From: Cryobacterium levicorallinum
GTDB taxonomy: Bacteria > Actinomycetota > Actinomycetes > Actinomycetales > Microbacteriaceae
Direction: 5' to 3'
Length of the DNA stretch: 64,000 nt
Assembly (NCBI RefSeq): GCF_004402405.1
Contig: NZ_SOFE01000002.1
Coordinates: 1 to 64,000 of the forward strand
Part shown: positions 27,001 to 34,739 of the stretch, piece by piece
Layout: each line of letters opens with the position of its first letter
How positions within the stretch are numbered: position 1 is the stretch's first letter
Made by a program: the position numbers and the translations under genes
Notes under the pieces: model-generated
The model's database searches: none
Seen by the model: the letters and a program-made list of their open reading frames with translations, nothing else
Told to the model about the DNA's origin: nothing

Positions 27001-27359
27001 AAATTCACCATGTGCTCGCCGGGCAGGTTTTCGTCTGCAAGCTCGACGCCGTCTACCGCACCGAAACCGGCTACCAGGTCGTCGACTGGAAAACCGGGCG
27101 GGCACCCAAAAGCGCTGCAGACCTGGAACTCAAGCAGACTCAGCTTGCGCTGTACCGGCTCGCCTACGCCCGCTGGAAGGGGATCGATCCGAGCATCGTC
27201 GACGCCGTCTTCTACTTCGTCGCCGACGACACCGTCGTCGCCCCCGAGCGGCTCTACTCGGAGGCTGACCTTTTGGCGGCCTGGTCAGGGGCGATGGCCC
27301 CGGTGCTGGAATCGTCAGAATCAGAATCAGAATCGACGGTTAGTCCCGAAAAGTTGTAG
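24009..27359 (+). CDS. adnB: AdnB-type helicase-nuclease subunit
   Basis: A 1116-residue UvrD-like helicase fused to a RecB-family nuclease. Motor motifs: Walker A AGAGSGKTETM (Lys49), GLTFTRKAAGELSERI, motif II LLDEYQDTS (Asp303-Glu304), GDPHQSIYGWRGAS, LLTVHGAKGLEWDFV and RRLIYVATTRAKHEL. The complete motif set fits AdnB as the main translocating motor. The nuclease has VCKLDAVYR, VVDWKTGR (Asp1026, Lys1028) and QLALYRLAYA. It forms a heterodimer with AdnA. The last 106 nt overlap the opposite-strand phosphotransferase-like gene. The tail is a Ser/Glu repeat from a 6-bp tandem repeat and is probably not essential. Confidence 0.92.
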   Translation: MSLLSTATTVSALDIAAALNMFAPTIEQQAVIEAPLTPTLVVAGAGSGKTETMANRVLWLLANGHARPDQILGLTFTRKAAGELSERINKRISDLETAGLMPIAADPNSAHGTAAESSDLFNTPSVSTYNSFASRLFTDNALLLGREPESVLLSETSAWLLARHVVIDFGDGRLVPFGKSLDLVTDAVLQLSRALAENPPAVHLGQPGAPHDLRALVDSFGYLPDLPYGNPRKKTPYGSVTDSLAAVAPLPVLAELAARYSSEKRRLGLIEFSDQVALALQVCQKVDAVVDRYRDQYRVVLLDEYQDTSVLQTELLHTLFRNHPVMAVGDPHQSIYGWRGASSANLLGFGRDFNTGDFSPAAAPTMSLSFTWRNPALVLDAANALVAPLSAALRAKPGGIQVETLKVPAGTRPGAVDALMAETIAEEAGAIADWFATRLVGEHSGAMLFRARREMEYFAEVLRAHGVRAHVLGLGGLLSTPEVADVVSVLRVVHDPAAGSELVRLLSGARYRVGARDLQTLADVARWLAGHDWAQKAISADLRGKLRASVAGDEGSSLVDALDFLGSAPDSHGQLAGFSDIGRARVQSAGRQLAWLRSRAGLPLLDFVRLIEQEFRLDVELIANEANDLGLANLYSFHDTVSAFLDSDEQGTLASFLRWLKRAELQDDLGPRAELSEQGTVQLLTVHGAKGLEWDFVAIPNLTEKSLPAASRDTSGWLRFGELPYAFRGDRSELPDLDIVGHDTQFDFDLAFQAYKAELADRHDDEERRLIYVATTRAKHELLLTGSFWGPGVTARKPSRYLTELALAGLIAKIPDAPAESEKPVSASSGTELWPFDPLGGRRALVEAAAERVSASETDVPTRWSHAVTLLLTERALRLTGGEGAPVPTRIPASRFKDYVDDPAGVAAELRRPMPQRPYRATRLGTLFHSWVERRAGGATGTDRVDASLFDLDLTDEDQGTGTLEQLDVPEQEQFAVLQATFERSEWAERKPVDVEIEIHHVLAGQVFVCKLDAVYRTETGYQVVDWKTGRAPKSAADLELKQTQLALYRLAYARWKGIDPSIVDAVFYFVADDTVVAPERLYSEADLLAAWSGAMAPVLESSESESESTVSPEKL

Positions 27360-28390
27360 CTGTCGGTGTGCATCGCCGCGTGCTGGTCGTAATCGCGGGC
27401 GGCGCGCGGCATGTGGTCGAGCATATTCTCCACGTCGCCGACACTCATGATCGGGCCGGTTTCGGGGGAGAGCGGCTGCTGGGTGTGGCTGTGCACCGTG
27501 TCGACCAGGCCGTCGAGCATGGCGACGGCGTCATCGACGATGGACTGGTCGTGGCTGCTGGAGCCGTGCAGCAGCCAGCGGGCCAGTTCTAGCTCGGCAT
27601 AGAGCATGGCGCGCTGGGTGATGTGCGTGTCGCTGCCCTGGCGGGCGCTGGAATAGGCGTCGATGGCCAGTTCGGCGGCGTCACCGCGCGCGGCGAGTAG
27701 CCAGTGCAGGTCGCGCGCCGGGTCGCCGACGGCCAGCCCGGACCAGCCGAGAATCCCCGACACGGCGTCGTCGGTGATCAGAATGGAATCGGCCGACATC
27801 GACCCGTGCACCACGGCCGGCGCAAACTGCCACAGGGCTTCGTCGTCGGTGGCCTGCTCCCAGCGGCGCAGCAACGCGGCGGGCAGGTAGCCGGTGCCCG
27901 CGGCTCGATCGATCAGGTCGATGGCGTCCTTGCGGCACTGTTCGGCGCTATGCTGCGGCAGCCCGGCGGTACCGATGAAGGCGCTCGGCAACGAGTGGAT
28001 GGCGGCGATCGCGCGGCCGATCGACCCGGCGACGCCCTCATGCCCGGTGAGGGCATCCGCATCAAAACTGTCACCAGCCAGCAGCTCATAGACCACAGCA
28101 CGGGTGCCCTGAATCGGCGTCTGGCCGACATACTCGGGCACGTCGAACGGCAGCCGGCTGCGATTGCCAGTGGTGAGCGCGCGCAGCGCCACGAGGTCCG
28201 CGGACTGCTCGGTTTCGGCCGACTGGCTGGTGGGAACGCGAATAATGAGCGCCCGACCGGCCTTGTCGATGACGAGCGCCGAGTCGAAGAGTCCGTTCGC
28301 GCCGGCACTGTGCTTGCGGGCGTAGGCCACGTCGAGCCCCGGAACAGCGGAGGTGGCTAACGCGGCTAGAGTGAGTTGAGTTCTGGCCAT
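27254..28390 (-). CDS. APH-fold phosphotransferase homologue lacking catalytic residues (predicted pseudokinase)
   Basis: A 378-residue protein with the aminoglycoside/macrolide phosphotransferase fold: VVYELLAGDSFDADALTGHE hinge region, a catalytic-loop position VHGSMSADSIL (His195-Gly196-Ser197) and a Mg-site position GILGWSGLAVGDPARDL. In active APH enzymes these read HGDxxxxN and xxDW. Here the catalytic Asp is Ser197, the Asn is Ser202 and the metal Asp is Gly215, so phosphotransfer is unlikely. I placed the start at the ATG at 28390 (MARTQLTLAA), 7 nt after a TAACCT box. The C-terminal 100 residues are helical, then acidic and Ser-rich. It is convergent with adnB and overlaps it by 106 nt. 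An antibiotic-resistance role is not supported. Confidence 0.8.
   Translation of the reverse strand: MARTQLTLAALATSAVPGLDVAYARKHSAGANGLFDSALVIDKAGRALIIRVPTSQSAETEQSADLVALRALTTGNRSRLPFDVPEYVGQTPIQGTRAVVYELLAGDSFDADALTGHEGVAGSIGRAIAAIHSLPSAFIGTAGLPQHSAEQCRKDAIDLIDRAAGTGYLPAALLRRWEQATDDEALWQFAPAVVHGSMSADSILITDDAVSGILGWSGLAVGDPARDLHWLLAARGDAAELAIDAYSSARQGSDTHITQRAMLYAELELARWLLHGSSSHDQSIVDDAVAMLDGLVDTVHSHTQQPLSPETGPIMSVGDVENMLDHMPRAARDYDQHAAMHTDSYNFSGLTVDSDSDSDDSSTGAIAPDQAAKRSASE
27315..27334. repeat. Hexanucleotide tandem repeat in overlapping 3' ends
   Basis: Three copies of TCAGAA plus TC. On the plus strand it encodes the SESESE run of AdnB. On the minus strand it encodes the DSDSDS run of the APH-fold protein. 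Six-base steps keep both frames open. Confidence 0.85.
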
Positions 28391-28473
28391 GCCTACTAGG
28401 TTAGATCGACTTGCGGTCTGGCGGTTATTCGCCACGCCTCCACCCACGTTCTTGCAGAGCTCGGAGATATACC

Positions 28474-29478
28474 ATGTCGTTCACTTTCACGACGCGGTTG
28501 CCGCTGTCTCGCCAGGCGGTCGACCGTGACCACCTCACCCGCGGCCTGCCGGACTTGTTCGACCAGCTCTGGGCGGATGCCGCCACCCGCGTTCTGCCCG
28601 TCTGGCACGGCAAAATTCTGCTCGCGCCGCACGATGCTGCCAGCACCGACCCGGCCAGCACCGACCCGGCCAACACCGGTGTGCACCTCGCCCTGCTGCC
28701 GCCCACGAGTCTGCACAATGCCGGCCTGCGGGTCTACCTCGGCCGGTCCCTTCCCGCCGACCTGCCCGAGGCTGCCGGTACCCGCATCGTTGCCGTGCAG
28801 CTCGATGATGACGCTGCAGCCCGGCTGGAGCCCGAGGAGAGTCGCTGGGTGGGCCTGCGCACCGTTGCGACCGTGCTCGATGACCGTGACGCCGGCCTGT
28901 TCGCCGAGGCCCTCGGCGTGCTCAACTGGCACGCTTCGCACGGCCACTGCCCGCGCTGCGGCGCCGCCACCCTGGTCGAGGAAGGTGGCTGGGTACGCCG
29001 CTGCCCGGTCGACAACAGCCAGGTCTTTCCGCGCACCGACCCGGCCGTCATCGTGCTCATCACCGACGCCGACGACCGCATTCTGCTCGGCTCCAACGCT
29101 ATGTGGGAGAACAACCGGTACTCGCTCCTCGCCGGATTCGTCGAGCCCGGCGAGGCCCTCGAAACGGCCGTGATCCGCGAAATGTTCGAAGAATCCGGTC
29201 TGCGCGTGACCGATCCGGCTTATGTCGGCTCCCAGCCGTGGCCCTTCCCGGCCTCGGTCATGTGTGGCTTCACCGCGCGCCTCGCCGACGACCAGGCGGC
29301 CCATGAGCTGCTGCCCGACGGCGCCGAGATTCTCGCGCTGCGCTGGTTCAGTCGAAAAGACCTGCTCGATGCCGGTGAGTGGATGTTACTGCCCGGCCCG
29401 TCCTCCATCGCGCACGCCATGATCGAGCGTTGGCTCGGCGCGCCGTTGCCCGCCGCGACGGAGTTGATTCGTCCGTGA
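28474..29478 (+). CDS. nudC: NAD(+) diphosphatase / NADH pyrophosphatase
   Basis: A 334-residue Nudix enzyme that hydrolyses NAD(H) to NMN(H) and AMP and can remove NAD caps from RNA. The N-terminal domain is followed by a zinc ribbon, HCPRCGAATLVEEGGWVRRC (the usual fourth Cys position reads CPVDN). The Nudix box is GFVEPGEALETAVIREMFEE, and SQPWPFPASVMCGF is the NudC-specific SQPWPFPxS signature. The ATG at 28474 follows CGGAGATATACC. It contains a short Ala-Ser-Thr-Asp-Pro tandem duplication near residues 60-72. Its stop overlaps the uvrD2 GTG by 4 nt (GTGA), the same nudC-uvrD2 order as mycobacteria. Confidence 0.95.
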   Translation: MSFTFTTRLPLSRQAVDRDHLTRGLPDLFDQLWADAATRVLPVWHGKILLAPHDAASTDPASTDPANTGVHLALLPPTSLHNAGLRVYLGRSLPADLPEAAGTRIVAVQLDDDAAARLEPEESRWVGLRTVATVLDDRDAGLFAEALGVLNWHASHGHCPRCGAATLVEEGGWVRRCPVDNSQVFPRTDPAVIVLITDADDRILLGSNAMWENNRYSLLAGFVEPGEALETAVIREMFEESGLRVTDPAYVGSQPWPFPASVMCGFTARLADDQAAHELLPDGAEILALRWFSRKDLLDAGEWMLLPGPSSIAHAMIERWLGAPLPAATELIRP

Positions 29479-31190
29479 CGGCCACCGCCGACTCGCTGCT
29501 CCAAGGCCTCGATGAACAGCAGCGCATTGCCGCCGAAGCGCTGATCGGCCCGGTCTGCATGCTCGCCGGCGCCGGAACCGGCAAGACGCGCGCGATTACC
29601 CACCGCATCGCGCTCGGCGTGCTGACCGGCGCCTACGCCCCCAACCGGGTCATGGCGCTCACCTTCACGAGCCGTTCGGCCGCCGAACTGCGCGGGCGCC
29701 TGCGTCAGCTCGGCGCCGGGGGAGTGGCTGCGCGCACCTTTCACGCCGCAGCGTTGTCCCAGCTGAACTACTTCTGGCCGCACGTCGTCGGCGGGCAGGC
29801 GCCGCGCATCCTCGACGGCAAGGGCCGCATTCTCGGGCACGCCGCTGAGGCTCTGCACCTCAAACTCGACACCGCCACGCTGCGCGACCTCGCCGCCGAG
29901 GTGGAATGGCGCAAAACCAGCGGCCTGAGCATCGAGCAGTACGCGGCCGGCATAGCCCGCCGCAGCCTGCCGGGCCGACTCGACGTCGACCAGGTCGTCG
30001 CCCTGCAGCAGACCTACGAGAAGCTCAAAGACGATCGCAAGCAGATCGACTTCGAAGACGTACTGCTCGCCATGGCCGGCATGATCGAGGCCGAACCCTC
30101 CGTGGCCCTGCAGGTGCGCGAGCAGTACCGGTTCTTTGTCGTCGACGAATACCAGGACGTCTCGCCGCTGCAACACGACCTGCTCGCCCTCTGGCTTGGC
30201 GACCGCCGCGATCTCTGCGTCGTCGGCGACGCGAGCCAGACCATTTACTCCTTCGCTGGTGCTCGCAGCGACTACCTGCTGGACTTTCCGAAGCACTACG
30301 AAGACGCCACCGTGGTGCGGCTCGAACAGAACTATCGCTCGACCGCGCCGATCGTCGCCACCGCGAACCAGCTGATGCGTGGCCGGTCCGGCGCCCTGAC
30401 CCTGCAGGCTGCCCAGACCGACAGCGGCCCCGACCCAACGGTGCGCGGCTACGCCTCCGACATGGCCGAGGCCCGCGGCGTGGCCGAGCAGATTCTGCAG
30501 CTCATCTGGGCTGGCACCAAACCCGAAGACGTGGCCATCTTGTTCCGGGTCAACGTGCAGGCCGCGCTGCTCGAAACGGCTCTGACCGAGGTGGGGGTGA
30601 GCTACCAGATTCGCGGTGCCAAACGGTTCTTCGACCTCCCCGAGGTGAAGCAGGCGGTGATGAGCCTGCGGGCGGCATCCGTTTCAATCATTGGGGAACC
30701 ACTGTTCAAATCGGTCAGTGACGTGCTGCGGTCGCTGGGCTGGAGCCAGACCGCCCCGGAGACCCGCGGCGCCGTGCAGGCGCGGTGGGAATCGCTCAAC
30801 GCACTGATGGGCCTGGTCGACCAGGCCGCTGCCGGAACCACGTTCCGACAGTTCACCGACGAGCTGATGGAACGTCAGGCCGGCCAGCACGAACCGACGG
30901 TGTCGGCCGTGACGCTCGCCACGATGCACTCCGCCAAGGGCCTTGAGTGGGACGCGGTGTTCGTGGTCGGCCTGAGCGAGGGCCTGGTGCCGATCAGCTA
31001 TGCGAGCACGTTCGAGCAGATCGACGAGGAACGCCGGCTGCTCTACGTCGGCATCACCCGCGCCCGGAAGCGACTCGCGCTGAGCTGGTCATCCTCTGGG
31101 GCACAGGCGCGGGCAGCTCGCGAACGCTCGCGTTTTCTGGAAGAGCTTGGCAGCCGCACCGCTCGTGCAGCCGGTGTACGGAGCCCGTGA
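29475..31190 (+). CDS. uvrD2: UvrD2-type superfamily 1 DNA helicase, short form
   Basis: A 571-residue helicase started at the GTG overlapping the nudC stop. Motifs: DEQQRIAAEALIGPVCMLAGAGTGKT (Q motif and Walker A, residues after about 13), LTFTSRSAAELRGRL, II VVDEYQDVSPLQ, III GDASQTIYSFAGA, IV LEQNYRS, V TMHSAKGLEWDAV and VI RRLLYVGITRARKRL. Mycobacterial UvrD2 is about 700 residues, with a C-terminal tetracysteine motif and an HRDC domain. Here the protein stops shortly after motif VI and neither is present. The last 137 nt overlap the opposite-strand E1-like gene. The function would be 3'-5' DNA unwinding. Confidence 0.9.
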   Translation: MTATADSLLQGLDEQQRIAAEALIGPVCMLAGAGTGKTRAITHRIALGVLTGAYAPNRVMALTFTSRSAAELRGRLRQLGAGGVAARTFHAAALSQLNYFWPHVVGGQAPRILDGKGRILGHAAEALHLKLDTATLRDLAAEVEWRKTSGLSIEQYAAGIARRSLPGRLDVDQVVALQQTYEKLKDDRKQIDFEDVLLAMAGMIEAEPSVALQVREQYRFFVVDEYQDVSPLQHDLLALWLGDRRDLCVVGDASQTIYSFAGARSDYLLDFPKHYEDATVVRLEQNYRSTAPIVATANQLMRGRSGALTLQAAQTDSGPDPTVRGYASDMAEARGVAEQILQLIWAGTKPEDVAILFRVNVQAALLETALTEVGVSYQIRGAKRFFDLPEVKQAVMSLRAASVSIIGEPLFKSVSDVLRSLGWSQTAPETRGAVQARWESLNALMGLVDQAAAGTTFRQFTDELMERQAGQHEPTVSAVTLATMHSAKGLEWDAVFVVGLSEGLVPISYASTFEQIDEERRLLYVGITRARKRLALSWSSSGAQARAARERSRFLEELGSRTARAAGVRSP

Positions 31191-31926
31191 CCGCACCGCC
31201 CCACGCGTCCAGTCGCAGTGACCGGGTGAACAACACGGATCGGCCTGTTTCCAGGCGATCCTGAACGAGTCCGGCCACCCGGGCGGCGAGCTCGAAGCTC
31301 AGCCGCGGAGTTTCGCTCGGGGCCTCGCGCAGCACGAGCTGACATGCCATGGCCGGCCAGGACGGATCCGTGTCGACGTGGGCGAGCTCCAGACAGGTCA
31401 GGCAGGGTCCGCGGCCAGGTTCGACGAGTGGACCCACCCGCGCGGCGCTGTCGCTGAAGACCACCGGCAGGTGCGGAATATCGCGGCGCAGCCAATGCCC
31501 GTGCCGTTCAGGCGCGAAGACGTACTGCCCGATCAACACGGCCAGCTCGGGGTCGTCTCCTGGAGCCGGCTCCTCGATTCCGAGGTTGGCCAGCAGCGCG
31601 TGCAGCCGGGTCGCGGTCGGTCCGTGGCCGTCAACCAGCACGGTGCGGGGCAGCGGGGTTACCGGTGCCGGCGCATCGTCTGGCACGTACAACAGTGCCG
31701 GTTCGAGCAGGTCGAGCAGGTGCGTCACTTCGACAGCGGATGCCCCGGCGGCCGTTCCGAGCAGCATCGCGCCCGATCGATGCACCCCCGCAGAAAGCGC
31801 GGACAGCACAGCCTCGTGAGCGGGCGTCAGCCCGCCGATCGTGACAATGGCTTGGTCGATGCCGAGCTGCACGCAATTCGGTGTGCGCCACACCAGCGGA
31901 TACCGCGGATTCAGTCTGAGGGCCAT
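31054..31926 (-). CDS. E1-like / cyclodehydratase N-terminal-type protein with four-Cys zinc site (Rv3196-like)
   Basis: A 290-residue soluble protein. The N-terminal winged-helix-like part (LTPAHEAVLSALSAGVHRSG) resembles leader-peptide-binding domains of thiazole/oxazole cyclodehydratases. The central part carries a Rossmann-like strand (RTVLVDGHGPTATRLHALLANLG). A zinc site follows: GPCLTCLELAHVDTDPSWPA (Cys175, Cys178) and HERCGCQ (Cys257, Cys259). No YcaO enzyme, dehydrogenase or precursor peptide is nearby, so a RiPP cluster is not supported. The gene occupies the position of Rv3196 beside uvrD2 in mycobacteria, whose role is unknown. It is convergent with uvrD2, overlapping by 137 nt. 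Confidence 0.65.
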   Translation of the reverse strand: MALRLNPRYPLVWRTPNCVQLGIDQAIVTIGGLTPAHEAVLSALSAGVHRSGAMLLGTAAGASAVEVTHLLDLLEPALLYVPDDAPAPVTPLPRTVLVDGHGPTATRLHALLANLGIEEPAPGDDPELAVLIGQYVFAPERHGHWLRRDIPHLPVVFSDSAARVGPLVEPGRGPCLTCLELAHVDTDPSWPAMACQLVLREAPSETPRLSFELAARVAGLVQDRLETGRSVLFTRSLRLDAWGGAVTGSVHRLHERCGCQALPENASVRELPAPVPQRMTSSARVASGRG

Positions 31927-32043
31927 GCCGACATGATGACGCGTCTGGCGGTCGCGCGTAAAAGTTATCCACAGACGGGTGCGGGCCCGCTTCCACCGAA
32001 TATTGGGATTTGGTGGTCACGCGGCCCCCACCGTCAGATTTCT

Positions 32044-33132
32044 TCAGTAGCGGATGACGACGCGACCGTCGATCTTGCCGTGCTTCATCTCGTTGAGCAC
32101 CTCGTTGACCTCGTCGATGCGGCGCTCAGAGACCGTGGGGTGGATCTGGCCGCGCGCGTAGAACTGCAGGGCTTCCTCCATGTCCTGGCGGGTGCCCACG
32201 ATGGAGCCGCGAATGGTGAGGCCCTTGAGCACGATGTCGAAGATCGGGGCGGGGAAGTCTCCCGGCGGCAGACCGTTGAAGACGATGGTGCCGCCACGGC
32301 GGGTCATGCCGATGGCCTGGCCGAATGCGGCCGGGTGTACAGCGGTCACGAGCACGCCGTGCACACCACCGGTGGCTTTTTGAATGGCGGCGACCGGGTC
32401 TTCGTCCAGCGCATTGATTACGAGCTCGGCGCCGTGTTTGCGGGCCAGGGCGAGCTTGTCGTCGGCGATATCGACGGCCGCGACGCGCAGCCCCATCGCC
32501 TTGGCGTACTGCACGGCGATGTGGCCGAGGCCGCCGATGCCGGAGATAACGACCCACTGGCCCGGGCGGGCCTCGGTCATTTTGAGGCCCTTGTAGACGG
32601 TGACTCCGGCGCACAGCACCGGGGCGATCTCGATCGGGTCGGCGCCGTGGGGAATGCGCACGGCGAAGCGGGCGTCGACGAGCATGTACTGCCCGAACGA
32701 ACCGTCCACGCTGTAGCCGCCGTTCTGCTGCGCTTCGCACAGGGTTTCCCAGCCGGTGCAGCAATACTGGCAACTGCCGCAGGCGCTCCAGAGCCAGGCG
32801 TTACCGACCAGGTCGCCGATGTCGAGGTCCTTGACGCCGTCACCGAGGGCGACGACTTCGCCGACCCCTTCGTGGCCCGGAATGAACGGCGGGCTCGGCT
32901 TAACCGGCCAGTCGCCTTCCACAGCGTGCAGATCGGTGTGGCAAACTCCGCTGCTGATCAGTTTGACCAGGGCCTGGCCGGGGCCGGGGGTCGGAACGGG
33001 CACTTCGTCAATGGTGAGGCCTTGGCCGAACTCGTGCACGACGGCCGCGTGCATGGTCGTTGGCACCCGGGTGGATTCGTAGCGCGCCTTGAACTCGTCC
33101 GTCGCGCCGGTGGTGGTCTCGGTTATCGTCAT
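32044..33132 (-). CDS. adhP: Zinc-dependent alcohol dehydrogenase (AdhP type)
   Basis: A 362-residue medium-chain dehydrogenase. Catalytic zinc site: GVCHTDLHAVEGDWP (Cys) and GHEGVGEVV (His-Glu). The structural zinc Cys cluster is CGSCQYCCTGWETLC. The nucleotide fold is VVISGIGGLGHIAVQYAKAMG, with Asp in VAAVDIADDKLA indicating NAD(H). It oxidises primary alcohols or reduces aldehydes. The ATG at 33132 follows GAAGGAG; an in-frame extension to 33309 has no such site. It does not belong to the conserved repair block and may be a local insertion. Confidence 0.93.
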   Translation of the reverse strand: MTITETTTGATDEFKARYESTRVPTTMHAAVVHEFGQGLTIDEVPVPTPGPGQALVKLISSGVCHTDLHAVEGDWPVKPSPPFIPGHEGVGEVVALGDGVKDLDIGDLVGNAWLWSACGSCQYCCTGWETLCEAQQNGGYSVDGSFGQYMLVDARFAVRIPHGADPIEIAPVLCAGVTVYKGLKMTEARPGQWVVISGIGGLGHIAVQYAKAMGLRVAAVDIADDKLALARKHGAELVINALDEDPVAAIQKATGGVHGVLVTAVHPAAFGQAIGMTRRGGTIVFNGLPPGDFPAPIFDIVLKGLTIRGSIVGTRQDMEEALQFYARGQIHPTVSERRIDEVNEVLNEMKHGKIDGRVVIRY

Positions 33133-33211
33133 TGCCAAACTCCTTCGTTTGGGACATTTCGTCCGTTGAACGACGGTAGATCGGCACAGGTTGCGGCAAC
33201 GTTGCGCGCCG

Positions 33212-34594
33212 TTACTCCTCGTGCGGGCGCTCGGCTCCGTCGTCGCGCAGCAGGTCTTCGAGAGCCTGGTCGACGTCGTCGAGCACCTCGGGCCCCCCGC
33301 GGGCTGCACTGGTCAGCCGAATGATCAGCGGCTGGGGATCGTCGATGTCTTCCGAAGTGGGCAACAGGTCGGGGTGCGACCAGAGCGCGTCGCGCGCCTC
33401 ATTGCCAACGGCATCCGTCACGGCCTGCCACATCGCTGCGGCCTCCCGCAACCGGCGGGGACGCAGTTCGAGACCGACCAGCGTCGCGAAAGCGGACTCC
33501 GCCGGACCGCCTGAGGCCCGGCGGCGTTTGACCGTCTCGGCGATGGCATCCGCTTTGGGAAGTCGAATCGTGGCACGAGCGGTGACGACGTCGACCCAGC
33601 CCTCGACCAGGGCGAGCATCGTTTCTAGGCGGGACAGAGCCGCAAGCTGCGACTCGGACTTCTGCTGAATGAGGGAACCGTCGACCATTGCCTGGCGCAG
33701 GTCTTCGGGGTTGGACGGGTCGAAACTTCCGGCCAGGTCTTCGAGCCGGCTGGAGTCGATGCTGATGCCGCGTGCATAGGCGGTGACCGCGCTGGTCAGG
33801 TGCAGGCGCAGCCAGCGGGCGTGGCGGAACAGTCGCGCGTGGGCGATCTCGCGCACGGCGAGGTAGATCTGCACCTGGTCGGCCGGAACGTCGATGCCGG
33901 CTCCGAAGTCGGCAACGTTCTGGGGGAGCAGGGCGGCCTGCTGCTCACCGAGCAGTGGAATGCCGATATCGCCGCCGCTGACGACCTCGCTCGCCAGCTG
34001 GCCGACGACCTGGCCGAGTTGCATGGCGAACAGGGTGCCACCGATGCTGCGCACGAGCTGGCTCGCGTTGGCGACCATGCCCTGCATCTCTTCGGGAACC
34101 TGTTCGGCGAAGACCCGGGTGAGGGAGTCGGAGATGCTCGTGGCGACGGGTTCGGCGAGCTGGGTCCAGAGCGGCATGGTCACGGTGACCCATTCGCGGC
34201 GGGTCATCAGGCGCGGTTCGACGGTGAGTTCGGCCACGGTAATGACGTCATCGAGCCAGAGAGCCGCAATGTGAAAGGCCTGGCGCAGCTGGGTCTGCTG
34301 TTCATCGGTCGCGCTGAGCTGACCGGTGGCCGCTCGCTGTTCACCCTGGGTGAGGGCGATCTTCCAGTCGACGCCGGTGCCCTGGGAGTTCATGGCGCCC
34401 TGCAGCTGCTGCATGAGCGCGGCGACGCTGGCCGGGTCGTTGGGCAGACCGGCAGCGCCGGCGAGCTGGCTCGGGTCGATGCCGCTCTTGCCGCTCAGGA
34501 TGTCGCGCAGCATGTCACGAAACTCGTCGCTGGGTTCGCCGGGATTCTGATTGTTCGGGTTCTGATCGTTCGGGGGTAGGGAGTCGTCGGCCAC
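33212..34594 (-). CDS. Zinc-dependent metalloprotease family protein (DUF2342, Rv3195-like)
   Basis: A 460-residue protein of the actinobacterial family often labelled zinc-dependent metalloprotease or F420-biosynthesis-associated. The N-terminal 30 residues are disordered (DQNPNNQNPGEPSDEF). The conserved core includes LWLDDVITVAEL, RREWVTVTMPLW, GTLFAMQLGQVVGQLASEVVSGGDIGIPL and AVREIAHARLFRHARWLRLHL. The last holds the Glu-x2-His...His pattern proposed to bind metal. Proteolysis has not been firmly shown for the family. The GTG start is preceded by GAGAGGGG. It is divergent from the PDZ protease gene, as in Rv3195/Rv3194c. Confidence 0.8.
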   Translation of the reverse strand: MADDSLPPNDQNPNNQNPGEPSDEFRDMLRDILSGKSGIDPSQLAGAAGLPNDPASVAALMQQLQGAMNSQGTGVDWKIALTQGEQRAATGQLSATDEQQTQLRQAFHIAALWLDDVITVAELTVEPRLMTRREWVTVTMPLWTQLAEPVATSISDSLTRVFAEQVPEEMQGMVANASQLVRSIGGTLFAMQLGQVVGQLASEVVSGGDIGIPLLGEQQAALLPQNVADFGAGIDVPADQVQIYLAVREIAHARLFRHARWLRLHLTSAVTAYARGISIDSSRLEDLAGSFDPSNPEDLRQAMVDGSLIQQKSESQLAALSRLETMLALVEGWVDVVTARATIRLPKADAIAETVKRRRASGGPAESAFATLVGLELRPRRLREAAAMWQAVTDAVGNEARDALWSHPDLLPTSEDIDDPQPLIIRLTSAARGGPEVLDDVDQALEDLLRDDGAERPHEE

Positions 34595-34739
34595 TTCAGG
34601 CCCCTCTCAGTCGCATACTTCTACGCTAGTGCGAGTAGCCCGCTCGGGGCTGGGAAATATCCTAGGCTGAATGGCTTGCTGTGCGCCCGTCGCGAACACG
34701 ACCCGCAACCTGGCACGAATCAACACTCAAAGGACCACG

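Noticed and set aside
27254..28390. Macrolide or aminoglycoside resistance kinase
   Set aside because: Catalytic Asp, loop Asn and metal Asp are all replaced, so resistance by phosphorylation is not expected.
31054..31926. Thiazole/oxazole-modified peptide (RiPP) gene cluster
   Set aside because: No YcaO, dehydrogenase, transporter or precursor gene lies nearby; the surrounding genes are DNA repair and housekeeping.
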